From Actinomadura craniellae (GTDB taxonomy: Bacteria > Actinomycetota > Actinomycetes > Streptosporangiales > Streptosporangiaceae), in assembly GCF_003289645.1 (NCBI RefSeq), contig NZ_QLYX01000024.1, forward strand, positions 29,483 to 93,482: a stretch of DNA of 64,000 nt, read 5' to 3'. Made by a program: the position numbers and the translations under genes. This document shows, piece after piece, positions 54,155 to 62,369 of this stretch (its first letter is position 1; each line of letters begins with the position of its first letter). The notes under the pieces were generated by a model. It was not told where the DNA came from, ran no database searches, and saw nothing but the letters and a program-made list of their open reading frames with translations.

Positions 54155-55072
54155 GTGACCATCCATGAGTATCTCTCCGAGTACGGCGGGCTCCCCGTCT
54201 TCGACTTCGCCCGGGAGGAGGAGCGGCCGGAGGCCGGGGCGGCGGCCTGGCGGATCGCCACCGAGTTCGAGGGCGAGCACTTCGGCGAGGTGTTCGCGCG
54301 GTTCCTGCGCGAGGTCGAGACCACCCGGGTGACCGCGCTGGTCATCGGTTACTGGGGCGCGTCCTACGACGACAACACCGCCGACCCGGTGGAACTGCTG
54401 GTGCCGGCGGCCGACCGGTTCCCGGCGCTGCGCTCGCTGTTCCTCGGCGACATCGTGATGGAGGAGTCGGAGATCTCCTGGATCGAGCACTCCGACATCA
54501 CCCCGCTGCTGGAGGCGTTCCCCCTGCTGGAGCGGTTCGAGGTGCGCGGCGGCACCGGCCTGCGGCTGAACCCGGTCAAGAGCACCGCGCTGCGGGTGCT
54601 GCGGATGGAGACCGGCGGGCTGCCCCGCGAGGTGGTCCGGGGGGTGGGCGAGTGCGACCTGCCGAACCTGGAGCGGCTGGATCTGTGGCTGGGCGTGCCG
54701 GACTACGGCGGCAACGCCACCGCCGCCGACCTGGCGCCGATCCTGGGCGGCGAGCGGCTGCCCGCGCTGCGGCACCTGGCCCTCGCCGACGCCGGGATCC
54801 AGGACGAGGTCGCCGCGGCGGTGGCCGGCGCCCCCGTGGTGGCCCGGCTGGAGACGCTGGACCTGTCGATGGGGGCGCTGACCGACGAGGGCGCCGAGGC
54901 GCTGCTGTCGGGCCAGCCGCTCACCCACCTCAAGCGGCTCGACCTGAGCCACCACTACCTGAGCGAGGAGATGATGCGGCGTGTCCGCGCCGCGCTGCCC
55001 GGCGTCGAGATCGACCTGAGCGACCGGCAGGACCAGCGGGGACGGTGGCGGTTCGTGGCGGTGTCCGAGTGA
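54155..55072 (+). CDS. STM4015-like LRR-type protein, copy C
   Basis: 305 residues: MTIHEYLSEYGGLPVFDFAREEERPEAG, AAWRIATEFEGEHFGEVFARFLREVETTRVTALVIGYWGASYD. The LRR part is as in copy B (FEVRGGTGLRLNPVKSTALRVLRMETGGLPREVVRGVGECDL). Ends RWRFVAVSE. GTG start with GAAGGGAACCCGAAC upstream; the same upstream spacer pattern is found before copy E. TGA overlaps the GTG of copy D (GTGA), so C and D are translated together. Confidence 0.82.
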   Translation: MTIHEYLSEYGGLPVFDFAREEERPEAGAAAWRIATEFEGEHFGEVFARFLREVETTRVTALVIGYWGASYDDNTADPVELLVPAADRFPALRSLFLGDIVMEESEISWIEHSDITPLLEAFPLLERFEVRGGTGLRLNPVKSTALRVLRMETGGLPREVVRGVGECDLPNLERLDLWLGVPDYGGNATAADLAPILGGERLPALRHLALADAGIQDEVAAAVAGAPVVARLETLDLSMGALTDEGAEALLSGQPLTHLKRLDLSHHYLSEEMMRRVRAALPGVEIDLSDRQDQRGRWRFVAVSE

Positions 55073-56010
55073 TCGACTTCACCGGGCACGCCTTCCCGAC
55101 CCTCGTCCACGGCGAGGCCGGCGAGGCGACGCCGCCCGCCGGGTGGCGGCCCGACCCCGCCGCGGTGTCCTGGCGGCTCCGGTGCCACGAGTACGACGGC
55201 GAGAACGCCGACTCCGACTACGCCTCGTACTTCGCCCGGTTCCTGGAGACCGTCGACACCACCCGGATCCGGGACCTGACCATCGGCTCCTGGGGCGACC
55301 CGGTCAACGACTCCTCCGCGACCGCCGTCAAGCTGCTGGCCGACGCGGCCGACCGGTTCCCGGCGCTGCGCTCGCTGTTCCTCGGCGACATCTCCTACGA
55401 GGATTCGGAGCTGTCCTGGATCGAGCAGTCGGACGTCGCGCCGCTGCTGCAGGCGTTCCCGGAGCTGACGGCGCTGCGGATCCGCGGCGGCACCAAGCTG
55501 GGGTTGAAGAAGGTGCGGCACGCGTCGCTGCGGACGCTGCGGATCGAGTCCGCCGGGCTGCGCAGCCACGTGGTCAGGACCGTCGGCGCCTGCGAGCTGC
55601 CCGCGCTGGAGCACCTCGAACTGTGGCTGGGCGTGGAGACCCAGGGCGGGAGCGCCACCGCCGCCGACCTGGCACCGATCCTGGGCGGCGAGCGGCTGCC
55701 GTCCCTGCGGCACCTGGGCCTGCGGAACAGCGAGATCCAGGACGAGATCGCCGCGGCGGTGGCGTCGGCGCCGGTGGTGGCGCGGCTGGAGTCGCTGGAC
55801 CTGTCGATGGGGGCGCTGACGGACGCGGGCGCCGAGGCGCTGCTGTCGGGCCAGCCGCTCACCCACCTCAAGGAACTCGACCTGCACCACCACTACCTCA
55901 CCGACGCGATGATGGACCGGCTGCGGGCGGCCCTGCCGGGCGTGGACGTGGACCTGTCCGACGGTGAGGACCCCGACGACGACTGGCCGTACGTCGCCGC
56001 CTCGGAGTGA
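55069..56010 (+). CDS. STM4015-like LRR-type protein, copy D
   Basis: 313 residues starting VIDFTGHAFPTLVHGEAGEATPPAGWRPDPAAVSWRLRCHEYDG, then ETVDTTRIRDLTIGSWGDPVND, FPELTALRIRGGTKLGLKKVRHASLRTLRIESAGLRSHVV, LEHLELWLGVETQGGSATAADLAPILGGERLPSLRHLGL and LTDAGAEALLSGQPLTHLKELDLHHHYLTDAMMDRLRAALPGVDVDLSDG. Ends WPYVAASE. The GTG overlaps the stop of copy C, so the long open frame starting inside C is not used. The C-terminal 60 residues are nearly the same as in copy E. Confidence 0.82.
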   Translation: MIDFTGHAFPTLVHGEAGEATPPAGWRPDPAAVSWRLRCHEYDGENADSDYASYFARFLETVDTTRIRDLTIGSWGDPVNDSSATAVKLLADAADRFPALRSLFLGDISYEDSELSWIEQSDVAPLLQAFPELTALRIRGGTKLGLKKVRHASLRTLRIESAGLRSHVVRTVGACELPALEHLELWLGVETQGGSATAADLAPILGGERLPSLRHLGLRNSEIQDEIAAAVASAPVVARLESLDLSMGALTDAGAEALLSGQPLTHLKELDLHHHYLTDAMMDRLRAALPGVDVDLSDGEDPDDDWPYVAASE

Positions 56011-56079
56011 CCTGAGAACATCTCCACCAGGCCGGTCCCTGCGGCCGGCCCCGCATTCCACGAAAGGAAGATCCCGAAC

Positions 56080-57000
56080 GTGACCATCGGCAAACACCTC
56101 TCCGAGTACGGCGGGCTGCCCGTCTTCGACTTCGCCCGGGAGGAGGAGCGGCCGGAGGCCGGGGCGGCGGCCTGGCGGGTCGCCACCAAGTTCGATGGCG
56201 AGCACTTCGACGAGGTGTTCGCGCGGTTCCTGCGCGAGGTCGACACCACCCGGGTGACCGCGCTGCTCATCGGGTACTGGGGCGCGTCCTACGACAGCGG
56301 GCCCGCCGACCCGGTGAAGTCGCTGGTGGCGGCGGCCGACCAGTTCCCGGCGCTGCGCTCGCTGTTCCTCGGCGAGATCGTGTTCAGGGAGGCCGAGATC
56401 TCCTGGATCGAGCACTCCTCCGGTGTCACCCAGTTGCTGGAGGCGTTCCCCCTGCTGGAGCGGTTCGAGGTGCGCGGCGGCACCCACCTGGATCTGGACT
56501 CGTTCGAGAGCACCGCGCTGCGGGTGCTGCGGATCGAGACCGGCGGGCTGCCGTCCGGCGTCGCCTGGGCGGTGGGCAGGTCCGACCTGCCGAACCTGGA
56601 GCGGCTGGATCTGTGGCTGGGCGTGCCGGACTACGGCGGCGACACCACCGCCGCCGACCTGGCGCCGATCCTGGGCGGCGAGCGGCTGCCCGCGCTGCGC
56701 CACCTCGCCCTCGCCGACGCCGAAATCCAGGACGAGATCGCCGCGGCGGTGGCGTCCGCGCCGGTGGTGGCGCGGTTGGAGACGCTGGACCTGTCGATGG
56801 GGGCGCTGACCGACGCGGGCGCCGAGGCGCTGCTGTCGGGCCAGCCGCTCACCCACCTCAAGAAGCTCGACCTGAGCCACCACTACCTCACCGACGCGAT
56901 GATGGACCGGCTGCGGGCGGCCCTGCCGGGCGTGGACCTGGACCTGTCCGACGGGGGAGACCCCGACGACGACATGCCGTACGTGGAGGTGTCCGAGTGA
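56080..57000 (+). CDS. STM4015-like LRR-type protein, copy E
   Basis: 306 residues. The N-terminal 75 residues are nearly those of copy C (LSEYGGLPVFDFAREEERPEAGAAAWRVATKFDGEHF), while the C-terminal 60 are nearly those of copy D (DAGAEALLSGQPLTHLKKLDLSHHYLTDAMMDRLRAALPGVDLDLSDGGDPDDD). The middle (FEVRGGTHLDLDSFESTALRVLRIETGGLPSGVAWAVGRSDL) is its own. It looks like a recombinant of C- and D-like ends. Ends MPYVEVSE. GTG with GAAAGGAAGATCCCGAAC upstream. Confidence 0.82.
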   Translation: MTIGKHLSEYGGLPVFDFAREEERPEAGAAAWRVATKFDGEHFDEVFARFLREVDTTRVTALLIGYWGASYDSGPADPVKSLVAAADQFPALRSLFLGEIVFREAEISWIEHSSGVTQLLEAFPLLERFEVRGGTHLDLDSFESTALRVLRIETGGLPSGVAWAVGRSDLPNLERLDLWLGVPDYGGDTTAADLAPILGGERLPALRHLALADAEIQDEIAAAVASAPVVARLETLDLSMGALTDAGAEALLSGQPLTHLKKLDLSHHYLTDAMMDRLRAALPGVDLDLSDGGDPDDDMPYVEVSE

Positions 57001-57072
57001 GCGGTCCCGGCCACCTGTCCCCGCGGGGCACGACGCCGGCCGAACGAGCGCCGCGGCGCGCCCCCGGCCCTG

Positions 57073-57110
57073 CCCGAACGTCTCTTTCCCGAGCACGGCG
57101 GGGGCACCAC
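57073..57110 (+). pseudogene. Probable remnant of an STM4015-like 5' end
   Basis: CCCGAACG-TCTCTTTCCCGAGCACGGCGGGG-like sequence matches the ribosome-site/start region of copies C and E (cccgaacgtgaccat...ctctccgagtacggcggg) with a deletion of about 15 bases covering the start codon. This suggests that a further C/E-type copy once lay between E and F. Confidence 0.4.
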
Positions 57111-57146
57111 GCTGGGTGGCCGTTCACCCGACCGAAGGAGCCTGAC

Positions 57147-57230
57147 GTGCATCACCACCAGCCGAGCGAGGCGAGGGCGGAACGCGCCCGCGCCGTGTCC
57201 CCCGGCGCGACCGGGGCGGTGGCCAAGTGA
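57147..57230 (+). CDS. Possible 27-residue coupled upstream peptide ORF
   Basis: GTG-started frame MHHHQPSEARAERARAVSPG followed by ATGAVAK, preceded by a strong AAGGAG six bases upstream. Its TGA overlaps the GTG of copy F (GTGA), and F itself has no good ribosome site, so translation of this small ORF probably feeds F. It may be only a coupling leader or a residue of a lost gene, but a substrate peptide for the downstream radical SAM and ATP-grasp enzymes is possible. Confidence 0.4.
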   Translation: MHHHQPSEARAERARAVSPGATGAVAK

Positions 57231-58183
57231 TCTACGACGTGCCCGCCGACGAGGTGTGGCTGCCCGAGCACCTGACCCTGCCCGAGCGCAACTTCCCCAC
57301 CAGGGAGAAGGATGCTGGCGCTGCCCTGCCCGACGCCGCGGCCGTGGCCTGGCGGCTGGACTACGACAGGGAGGGCGAGGAGGATCCGGACCTTCTCGAC
57401 CCCGACTACGCCTCGTACTTCGCCCGTTTCCTGCGGACTGTCGACACCACCCGGGTCCGCGAACTGGTCTTCGGCTCCTGCGGGGAGGTGTACTTCAGCA
57501 GCTGTGGCGATGCCGTCGAGGTGCTGGCCGGGGCGGCCGACCGGTTCCCGGCACTGCGGGCGATCGCCCTCGGCGACATCGCCGACGAGCTGGCCATGAT
57601 CGTCCAGGCGGACGTGACGCCGTTGCTGCGGGCGTTCCCGGCGCTGGAGGTGCTGGAGGTGCGCGGCGGCAGCAACCTGGAACTGGAGCCGGTGCGGCAC
57701 GCGTCGCTGCGGGTGCTGCGGCTGGAGGCCGGCGGCCTGTCGGCCGGGGCGACGCGGGCGGTGGCGGCGTCGGACCTGCCCGCGCTGGAGCACCTGGAGC
57801 TGTGGCTGGGCGACGGCAACCACGGCGGCGACGCCACCCCGGCGGACCTGGCGCCGATCCTGACCGGGGAGCGGCTGCCGTCCCTGCGGTACCTGGGGCT
57901 GCTGGACGGCGAGTTCCAGGACGAGATCGCCGCGGCGGTGGCGTCGGCTCCGGTGGTGGCGCGGCTGGAGACGCTGGACCTGTCGCTGGGAGAACTGACC
58001 GACAGAGGCGGCGAGGCGCTGCTGGCCGGGCAGCCGCTGACCCACCTGAAGAAGCTCGACCTGAGCCACCACTCCATGAGCGAGGCGATGACCGAGCGCC
58101 TCCGTGCCGCGCTTCCAGGCGTCGAGGTGGCCCTCGGCCACCGGCGCAAGGGCGGGTTCCGGTACTCGGAGGCGATGGAGTGA
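57227..58183 (+). CDS. STM4015-like LRR-type protein, copy F
   Basis: 318 residues: VIYDVPADEVWLPEHLTLPERNFPTREKD, VAWRLDYDREGEEDPDLLDPDYASYFARFLRTVDTTRVRELVFGSCGE, FPALEVLEVRGGSNLELEPVRHASLRVLRLEAGGLSAGATRAVAASDL, LEHLELWLGDGNHGGDATPADLAPILTGERLPSLRYLGL, LTDRGGEALLAGQPLTHLKKLDLSHHSMS. Ends FRYSEAME, the most divergent tail. GTG coupled to the preceding 27-residue ORF. In its N-terminal half it is closest to copy A. Confidence 0.82.
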   Translation: MIYDVPADEVWLPEHLTLPERNFPTREKDAGAALPDAAAVAWRLDYDREGEEDPDLLDPDYASYFARFLRTVDTTRVRELVFGSCGEVYFSSCGDAVEVLAGAADRFPALRAIALGDIADELAMIVQADVTPLLRAFPALEVLEVRGGSNLELEPVRHASLRVLRLEAGGLSAGATRAVAASDLPALEHLELWLGDGNHGGDATPADLAPILTGERLPSLRYLGLLDGEFQDEIAAAVASAPVVARLETLDLSLGELTDRGGEALLAGQPLTHLKKLDLSHHSMSEAMTERLRAALPGVEVALGHRRKGGFRYSEAME

Positions 58184-58220
58184 GCGAACTCGCCGGGCGG
58201 TTTCACGAGAGCACGCGGAA

Positions 58221-59228
58221 ATGAGCGTCCACACATCACTGGCCCGGTACCGCACCCTGCCCGTGTACGAGTTCGCGGCGCCGATCCCCGAGGCGCTCTC
58301 CCCGCAGCTCAAGGCGCTGCGCGCCGCCGCGCCGCCGCCCCCTCCGCCGCCGCCCGCCGCGGAGGCCGCCTGGCGCATCTGGCTCAACGACTACGAGCAG
58401 ACAGAGGCCGACTACGTTGAGCACTTCGGCCGGTTCCTGGAACAGGTCGACACCACCCGGGTCCGGGAACTCATCATCGGCGGCTGGGCGGACATGATCC
58501 AGACCTCCGCCGACCTGCCGATCCGGCTGCTTGTCGAGGCGGCGGACCGCTTCCCCGAACTGCGGCTGATCGCGCTGGCCGACGTCAACTCCGACGAGTG
58601 CGAGATCTCCTGGATCCCGCAGGGCGATATCGCCCCGCTGCTGCGGGCGTTCCCGGAGCTGGAGGTGCTGGAGGTCCGCGGCGGGGCCGGCATGACCTTC
58701 CAGGCAGGGGACGGCCTGGAACTGGAGCCGGTGCGGCACGAGGCGCTGCGGGTGCTGCGGCTGGAGTCCGGCGGGCTGCCGTCGGGCCCGGTGGCCGCGG
58801 TCTCGGCGTGCGACCTGCCCGCGCTGGAGCACCTGGAGCTGTGGCTGGGCGACGAGGACTACGGCGCGACCTGGGAGATGCCCGACCTGGCGGAGATCCT
58901 GTCGGGGGAGCGGCTGCCGTCCCTGCGGCACCTGGGCCTGCAGAACAGCACCCGCCAGGACGAGATCGCCGCCGCGGTGGCGTCCGCCCCGGTGGTGGCC
59001 CGGCTGGAGTCGCTGTCCCTGGCCATGGGGGCGCTGACGGACGAGGGCGCCGAGGCGCTGCTGGCCGGGCAGCCCCTCACCCACCTGGACTGGCTCGGCC
59101 TGCACCACCACTACCTGAGCGACGAGATGATGGACCGCGTCCGCGCAGCCCTGCCTGACGTCGAGGTCGACCTGTCCGACCGGCAGGACGACGACGGCGA
59201 GTGGCTGTACGTGGAGGTGGGCGAGTGA
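58221..59228 (+). CDS. STM4015-like LRR-type protein, copy G, longest
   Basis: 335 residues. An octaproline run follows ALRAAA near residue 40, before EAAWRIWLNDYEQTEADYVEHFGRFLEQVDTTRVRELIIGGWADM. The LRR part has an insertion (GAGMTFQAGDGLELEPVRHEALRVLRLESGGLPSGPV) and DEDYGATWEMPDLAEILSGERLPSLRHLGL. Ends WLYVEVGE. Its stop overlaps the GTG of the STM4014-like gene (GTGA), so this copy is translationally linked to the enzyme genes. ATG at 58221; only a weak GCGGAA ribosome site. Confidence 0.82.
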   Translation: MSVHTSLARYRTLPVYEFAAPIPEALSPQLKALRAAAPPPPPPPPAAEAAWRIWLNDYEQTEADYVEHFGRFLEQVDTTRVRELIIGGWADMIQTSADLPIRLLVEAADRFPELRLIALADVNSDECEISWIPQGDIAPLLRAFPELEVLEVRGGAGMTFQAGDGLELEPVRHEALRVLRLESGGLPSGPVAAVSACDLPALEHLELWLGDEDYGATWEMPDLAEILSGERLPSLRHLGLQNSTRQDEIAAAVASAPVVARLESLSLAMGALTDEGAEALLAGQPLTHLDWLGLHHHYLSDEMMDRVRAALPDVEVDLSDRQDDDGEWLYVEVGE

Positions 59229-60289
59229 CGTTCACGGTGGTCGGCGTGCCGGGCGGGCGGCGGGTGGAGCTGTTCGCCGCCGCGTGCGGGGAGCGCCCGC
59301 CGGTGGTGGTGTCGTGGGCGGACGTGCTGGCCGGGGGGCCGCCGCCGTTCGGGCCGGGCACGCTGCTGCGGATCGACTCGCCGGGTGAGGACGCCGCGGT
59401 CGACGCGCTGCTGCGCGGGCCCGGCGAGCCGACCCGGGTGGGCGGCGGCGCCCGCTGGTACCCGGCGTTCACCGCCGCCCTCGACCGGATCGGCGTGGCG
59501 GCCCGGCGGGACGGCGCGCGCCTGCTCGGCGACCCCGGCGAGATCGCGGTGATGTTCGACAAGCGGCTCACCCATGCCCGGCTGCTGGCGGCCGGCGTTC
59601 CCGTCCCGCCCGCGCTGGGCCCGGTCGGCGGGTACGCCGAGCTGCGCGCCCGGATGGCGGAGGCGGGTGAGCCGCGGGTCTTCGTCAAGCCCGCGCACGG
59701 CTCCTCGGCCTCCGGTGTCGTCGCGCTCCAGACGGCGCCCGGCCGGATCAGGGCCGTCACCTCGGCCGCCCTGTTCGAGGGGGAGTACCACAACTCGCTG
59801 CGGGTGCGCTGCTACACGACCGAGGCGGAGGTCGCGGCGCTGGTCGACACGCTGGCTCCGGACGGGCTGCACGTCGAGCGGTGGTTCCCCAAGGCGTCGC
59901 TCGGCGGCCGATCGCTGGACCTGCGGGTGGTCGTGGTCGCGGGCGAGCCGACCCACGCGGTGGTGCGCACCAGCCGGCACCCGATGACCAACCTGCACCT
60001 GGGCGGCGCGCGCGGCGACCTCGGGGCGGTGCGGGCGGCGCTGGGCGAGCCCGGCTGGCGGGAGGCCATGGACGTCTGCGCCCGGGCCGCCGCCTGCTTC
60101 CCGCGCAGCCTGATGGTGGGGGTGGACCTGCTGGTCGGGGTCGGCTGGCGGCGGTTCGCGGTGGGCGAGGTGAACGCGTTCGGTGACCTGCTGCCGGGGC
60201 TGACCGGCCTCCCGGGCGGTGCCGCGGAGGGGATGGACACCTACACTGCCCAGGTCCGGGCCGCTTTGTCGCAGAATGTCAGTACATGA
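59225..60289 (+). CDS. STM4014-like ATP-grasp protein
   Basis: 354 residues. N-terminal Rossmann-like half (VVGVPGGRRVELFAAACGERPPVVVSWADVLAGG), then the ATP-grasp core: FDKRLTHARLLAAGVPVPPALGPVG, RVFVKPAHGSSASGVVAL (about 150-167; Lys/glycine-rich loop), LHVERWFPKASLGGRSLDLRVVVVAGEPTHAVVRTSRHPMTN and FAVGEVNAFGDLLPGL (metal-binding Glu/Asn). ATP-grasp enzymes form amide, thioester or ester bonds using ATP; the partners here are unknown. GTG overlaps the stop of copy G and its own stop overlaps the next start (ATGA). Confidence 0.85.
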   Translation: MTFTVVGVPGGRRVELFAAACGERPPVVVSWADVLAGGPPPFGPGTLLRIDSPGEDAAVDALLRGPGEPTRVGGGARWYPAFTAALDRIGVAARRDGARLLGDPGEIAVMFDKRLTHARLLAAGVPVPPALGPVGGYAELRARMAEAGEPRVFVKPAHGSSASGVVALQTAPGRIRAVTSAALFEGEYHNSLRVRCYTTEAEVAALVDTLAPDGLHVERWFPKASLGGRSLDLRVVVVAGEPTHAVVRTSRHPMTNLHLGGARGDLGAVRAALGEPGWREAMDVCARAAACFPRSLMVGVDLLVGVGWRRFAVGEVNAFGDLLPGLTGLPGGAAEGMDTYTAQVRAALSQNVST

Positions 60290-61077
60290 TTGATATGAAT
60301 GAGATCGTGGGCAGCCACGATCTGCTGCTGGTCACGCTCGACACGCTGCGCTACGACGTGGCCGCCGAACTGGCCGCCGCCGGGCGCACCCCGGTGCTGG
60401 CCGGGCTGCTGCCGGGCGGGCGCTGGGAGCGGCGGCACGCCCCGGGCAACTTCACCTTCGCCTCGCACGCCGCGATGCTCGCCGGTTTCCTGCCCACCCC
60501 GGCCGCGCCCGGGCCGCACCCCCGGCCGTTCGCCGCCACCTTTCCCGGCAGCGAGACCACCGCCCCCGGAACCTGGGTGTTCGACGCCCCGGACCTGCCC
60601 GCCGGGCTGGCCGCGGCCGGCTACCACACAGTCTGCGTCGGCGGGGTGGGGTTCTTCAACAAGCTGACCCCGCTGGGCTCCGTGCTGCCCGGGATGTTCG
60701 CCGAGAGCCACTGGGCACCGGAGTTCGGGGTCACCGACCCGGCCTCGCTCGACCACCAGATCGACCGGGTCGCCGCGACGGTGGCGGGGCTGCCCGCCGG
60801 GCGGCGGCTGTTCCTGCTGCTCAACGTCGCCGCGCTGCACCAGCCGAACCGGTACCACCTCGACGGCGCCACCGAGGACTCGATCGCCTCGCACGCCGCC
60901 GCCCTGGAGTACGTGGACTCCCGGCTGGAGCGGCTGTTCGGCCTGATGCGCCGGCCCTGCTTCGTGATCGTCTGCTCCGACCACGGGACGGCGTACGGGG
61001 AGGACGGGCACGTCGGGCACCGCATCGGCCACGAGGCCGTGTGGACCGTGCCGTACGGGGAGTTCGTGCTGTCGTGA
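60286..61077 (+). CDS. STM4013-like alkaline phosphatase/sulfatase-fold hydrolase
   Basis: 263 residues. Metal-binding motifs of the alkaline phosphatase superfamily: LLVTLDTLRYDVAAE (first metal Asp and the nucleophile Thr position) and VIVCSDHGTAYGEDGHVGHRIGH (second Asp-His pair and further His). The nucleophile Cys/Ser of true sulfatases (C/S-x-P-x-R) is replaced by NFTFASHAAMLAGFLP, so it is not a formylglycine-type sulfatase; phosphodiesterase or phosphonate-like activity is likelier. No signal peptide. ATGA overlap with the ATP-grasp gene and GTGA with the next. Confidence 0.82.
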   Translation: MIDMNEIVGSHDLLLVTLDTLRYDVAAELAAAGRTPVLAGLLPGGRWERRHAPGNFTFASHAAMLAGFLPTPAAPGPHPRPFAATFPGSETTAPGTWVFDAPDLPAGLAAAGYHTVCVGGVGFFNKLTPLGSVLPGMFAESHWAPEFGVTDPASLDHQIDRVAATVAGLPAGRRLFLLLNVAALHQPNRYHLDGATEDSIASHAAALEYVDSRLERLFGLMRRPCFVIVCSDHGTAYGEDGHVGHRIGHEAVWTVPYGEFVLS

Positions 61078-62369
61078 CCCTGCCGCTGATCCAGACCACC
61101 AGCCCCTACCAGGGCTACGTCTACGCGTACCCGCACAAGACGGCGTACCGGCCGCTCGACCCCCGGCCCCGGCTGGCCGACGTGTGGGCGGCCGAGCCCA
61201 AAGACGCGCTGTTCCTCTACCTGCACGTCCCGTTCTGCGAGATGCGCTGCGGGTTCTGCAACCTGTTCACCCGGACCGGCGCCCCCGAGGAACTGACCGG
61301 CGCCTACCTGGACGCGCTGGACCGCCAGACCACCGCCACCGCGGACGCGCTGGGCGACGCGTCGTTCGCCACCGCCGCGTTCGGCGGCGGCACCCCGACC
61401 TACCTCACCGCGGCCGAACTGGACCGGCTCTGCGACATCGCCGCCCGCCTCGCCCCGCTCGGCGCGATCCCGCTGGGCGTGGAGACCTCCCCGGCCACCG
61501 CCACTCCCGACCGGCTCGCCGTGCTGCGCGACCGGGGCGCCACCCGCGTCTCCATCGGGGTGCAGAGTTTCATCGACGCCGAGGCCCGCGCCGCCGTCCG
61601 CCCGCAGAAGCGCGCCGAGGTGGAGGCCGCGCTCGCCGCGATCCGCGCGGCCGGCTTCCCGACCCTGAACATCGACCTGATCTACGGTATCGACGGCCAG
61701 ACCCCGCAGTCCTGGCGGTACTCGCTGGACACCGCGCTGGCCTGGGAGCCGGAGGAGCTGTACCTGTACCCGCTGTACGTCCGCCCGCTGACCGGGCTGG
61801 ACCGGCGGGCCCGCGACTGGGACGACCAGCGGCTGGAGCTCTACCGGACCGGCCGCGACCACCTGCTGTCCCGCGGCTACGAGCAGGTCTCGATGCGGAT
61901 GTTCCGCCGCCCGGGCACCGCCGGCGACACCGAGTACTGCTGCCAGACCGACGGCATGGTCGGCCTGGGCTGCGGCGCCCGCTCCTACACCGCCGACCTG
62001 CACTACTCCTTCGAGTACGCCGTCGGCGCGAGCCAGGTCCGCGGCATCATCGACGACTACGTCCGCGAGACCGACTTCGGCACCGCCCGGGTCGGCTTCG
62101 CCCTGGACGGCGACGAGCGGCGGCGCCGGCACCTGCTGCAGTCCCTGCTCCAGGCGTCCGGCGTGGACGAGGGCCTCTACCGGGCCCGCTTCGGCACCGA
62201 CCCGCGGGACGACTTCCCGGTGGAACTGGGCGGCTGGGCGGAACGGGGCTGGCTCGAACCCGGCGCCCTGCGGCTCACCCCCGAGGGGCTGGCCCACTCC
62301 GACGCCATCGGCCCCGCGCTGTTCTCGCCCCGGGTCCGCGCGCTCATGGCGTCCTACGAGGCCCGCTGA
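61074..62369 (+). CDS. STM4012-like radical SAM enzyme
   Basis: 431 residues, HemN-like layout. Cluster motif C55-EMR-C59-GF-C62 within LYLHVPFCEMRCGFCNLF; AFGGGTPTYLTAAELDRL (GGTP), LGVETSP, RVSIGVQSF and NIDLIYGIDGQTPQSW follow as in coproporphyrinogen III dehydrogenase homologues. A C-terminal HemN-type domain (FALDGDERRRRHLLQSLLQASGVDEGLYRARFG ... RGWLEPGALRLTPEGLAHSDAIGPALFS) is present. Probably not heme synthesis itself given its neighbours. GTG overlaps the hydrolase stop. Confidence 0.87.
   Translation: MTLPLIQTTSPYQGYVYAYPHKTAYRPLDPRPRLADVWAAEPKDALFLYLHVPFCEMRCGFCNLFTRTGAPEELTGAYLDALDRQTTATADALGDASFATAAFGGGTPTYLTAAELDRLCDIAARLAPLGAIPLGVETSPATATPDRLAVLRDRGATRVSIGVQSFIDAEARAAVRPQKRAEVEAALAAIRAAGFPTLNIDLIYGIDGQTPQSWRYSLDTALAWEPEELYLYPLYVRPLTGLDRRARDWDDQRLELYRTGRDHLLSRGYEQVSMRMFRRPGTAGDTEYCCQTDGMVGLGCGARSYTADLHYSFEYAVGASQVRGIIDDYVRETDFGTARVGFALDGDERRRRHLLQSLLQASGVDEGLYRARFGTDPRDDFPVELGGWAERGWLEPGALRLTPEGLAHSDAIGPALFSPRVRALMASYEAR

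Noticed and set aside
52904..58387. Very long minus-strand open frames across the STM4015-like array (up to 713 codons).
   Set aside because: They mirror the plus-strand LRR genes with repeated LQPRHHRG-type low-complexity sequence, lack ribosome sites and show no protein-like composition. The plus-strand genes have coupled starts and family motifs.
61074..62369. STM4012-like gene as heme-biosynthetic HemN/HemW.
   Set aside because: It has the HemN-like motifs, but its strict coupling with ATP-grasp, hydrolase and second radical SAM genes argues for a dedicated pathway.
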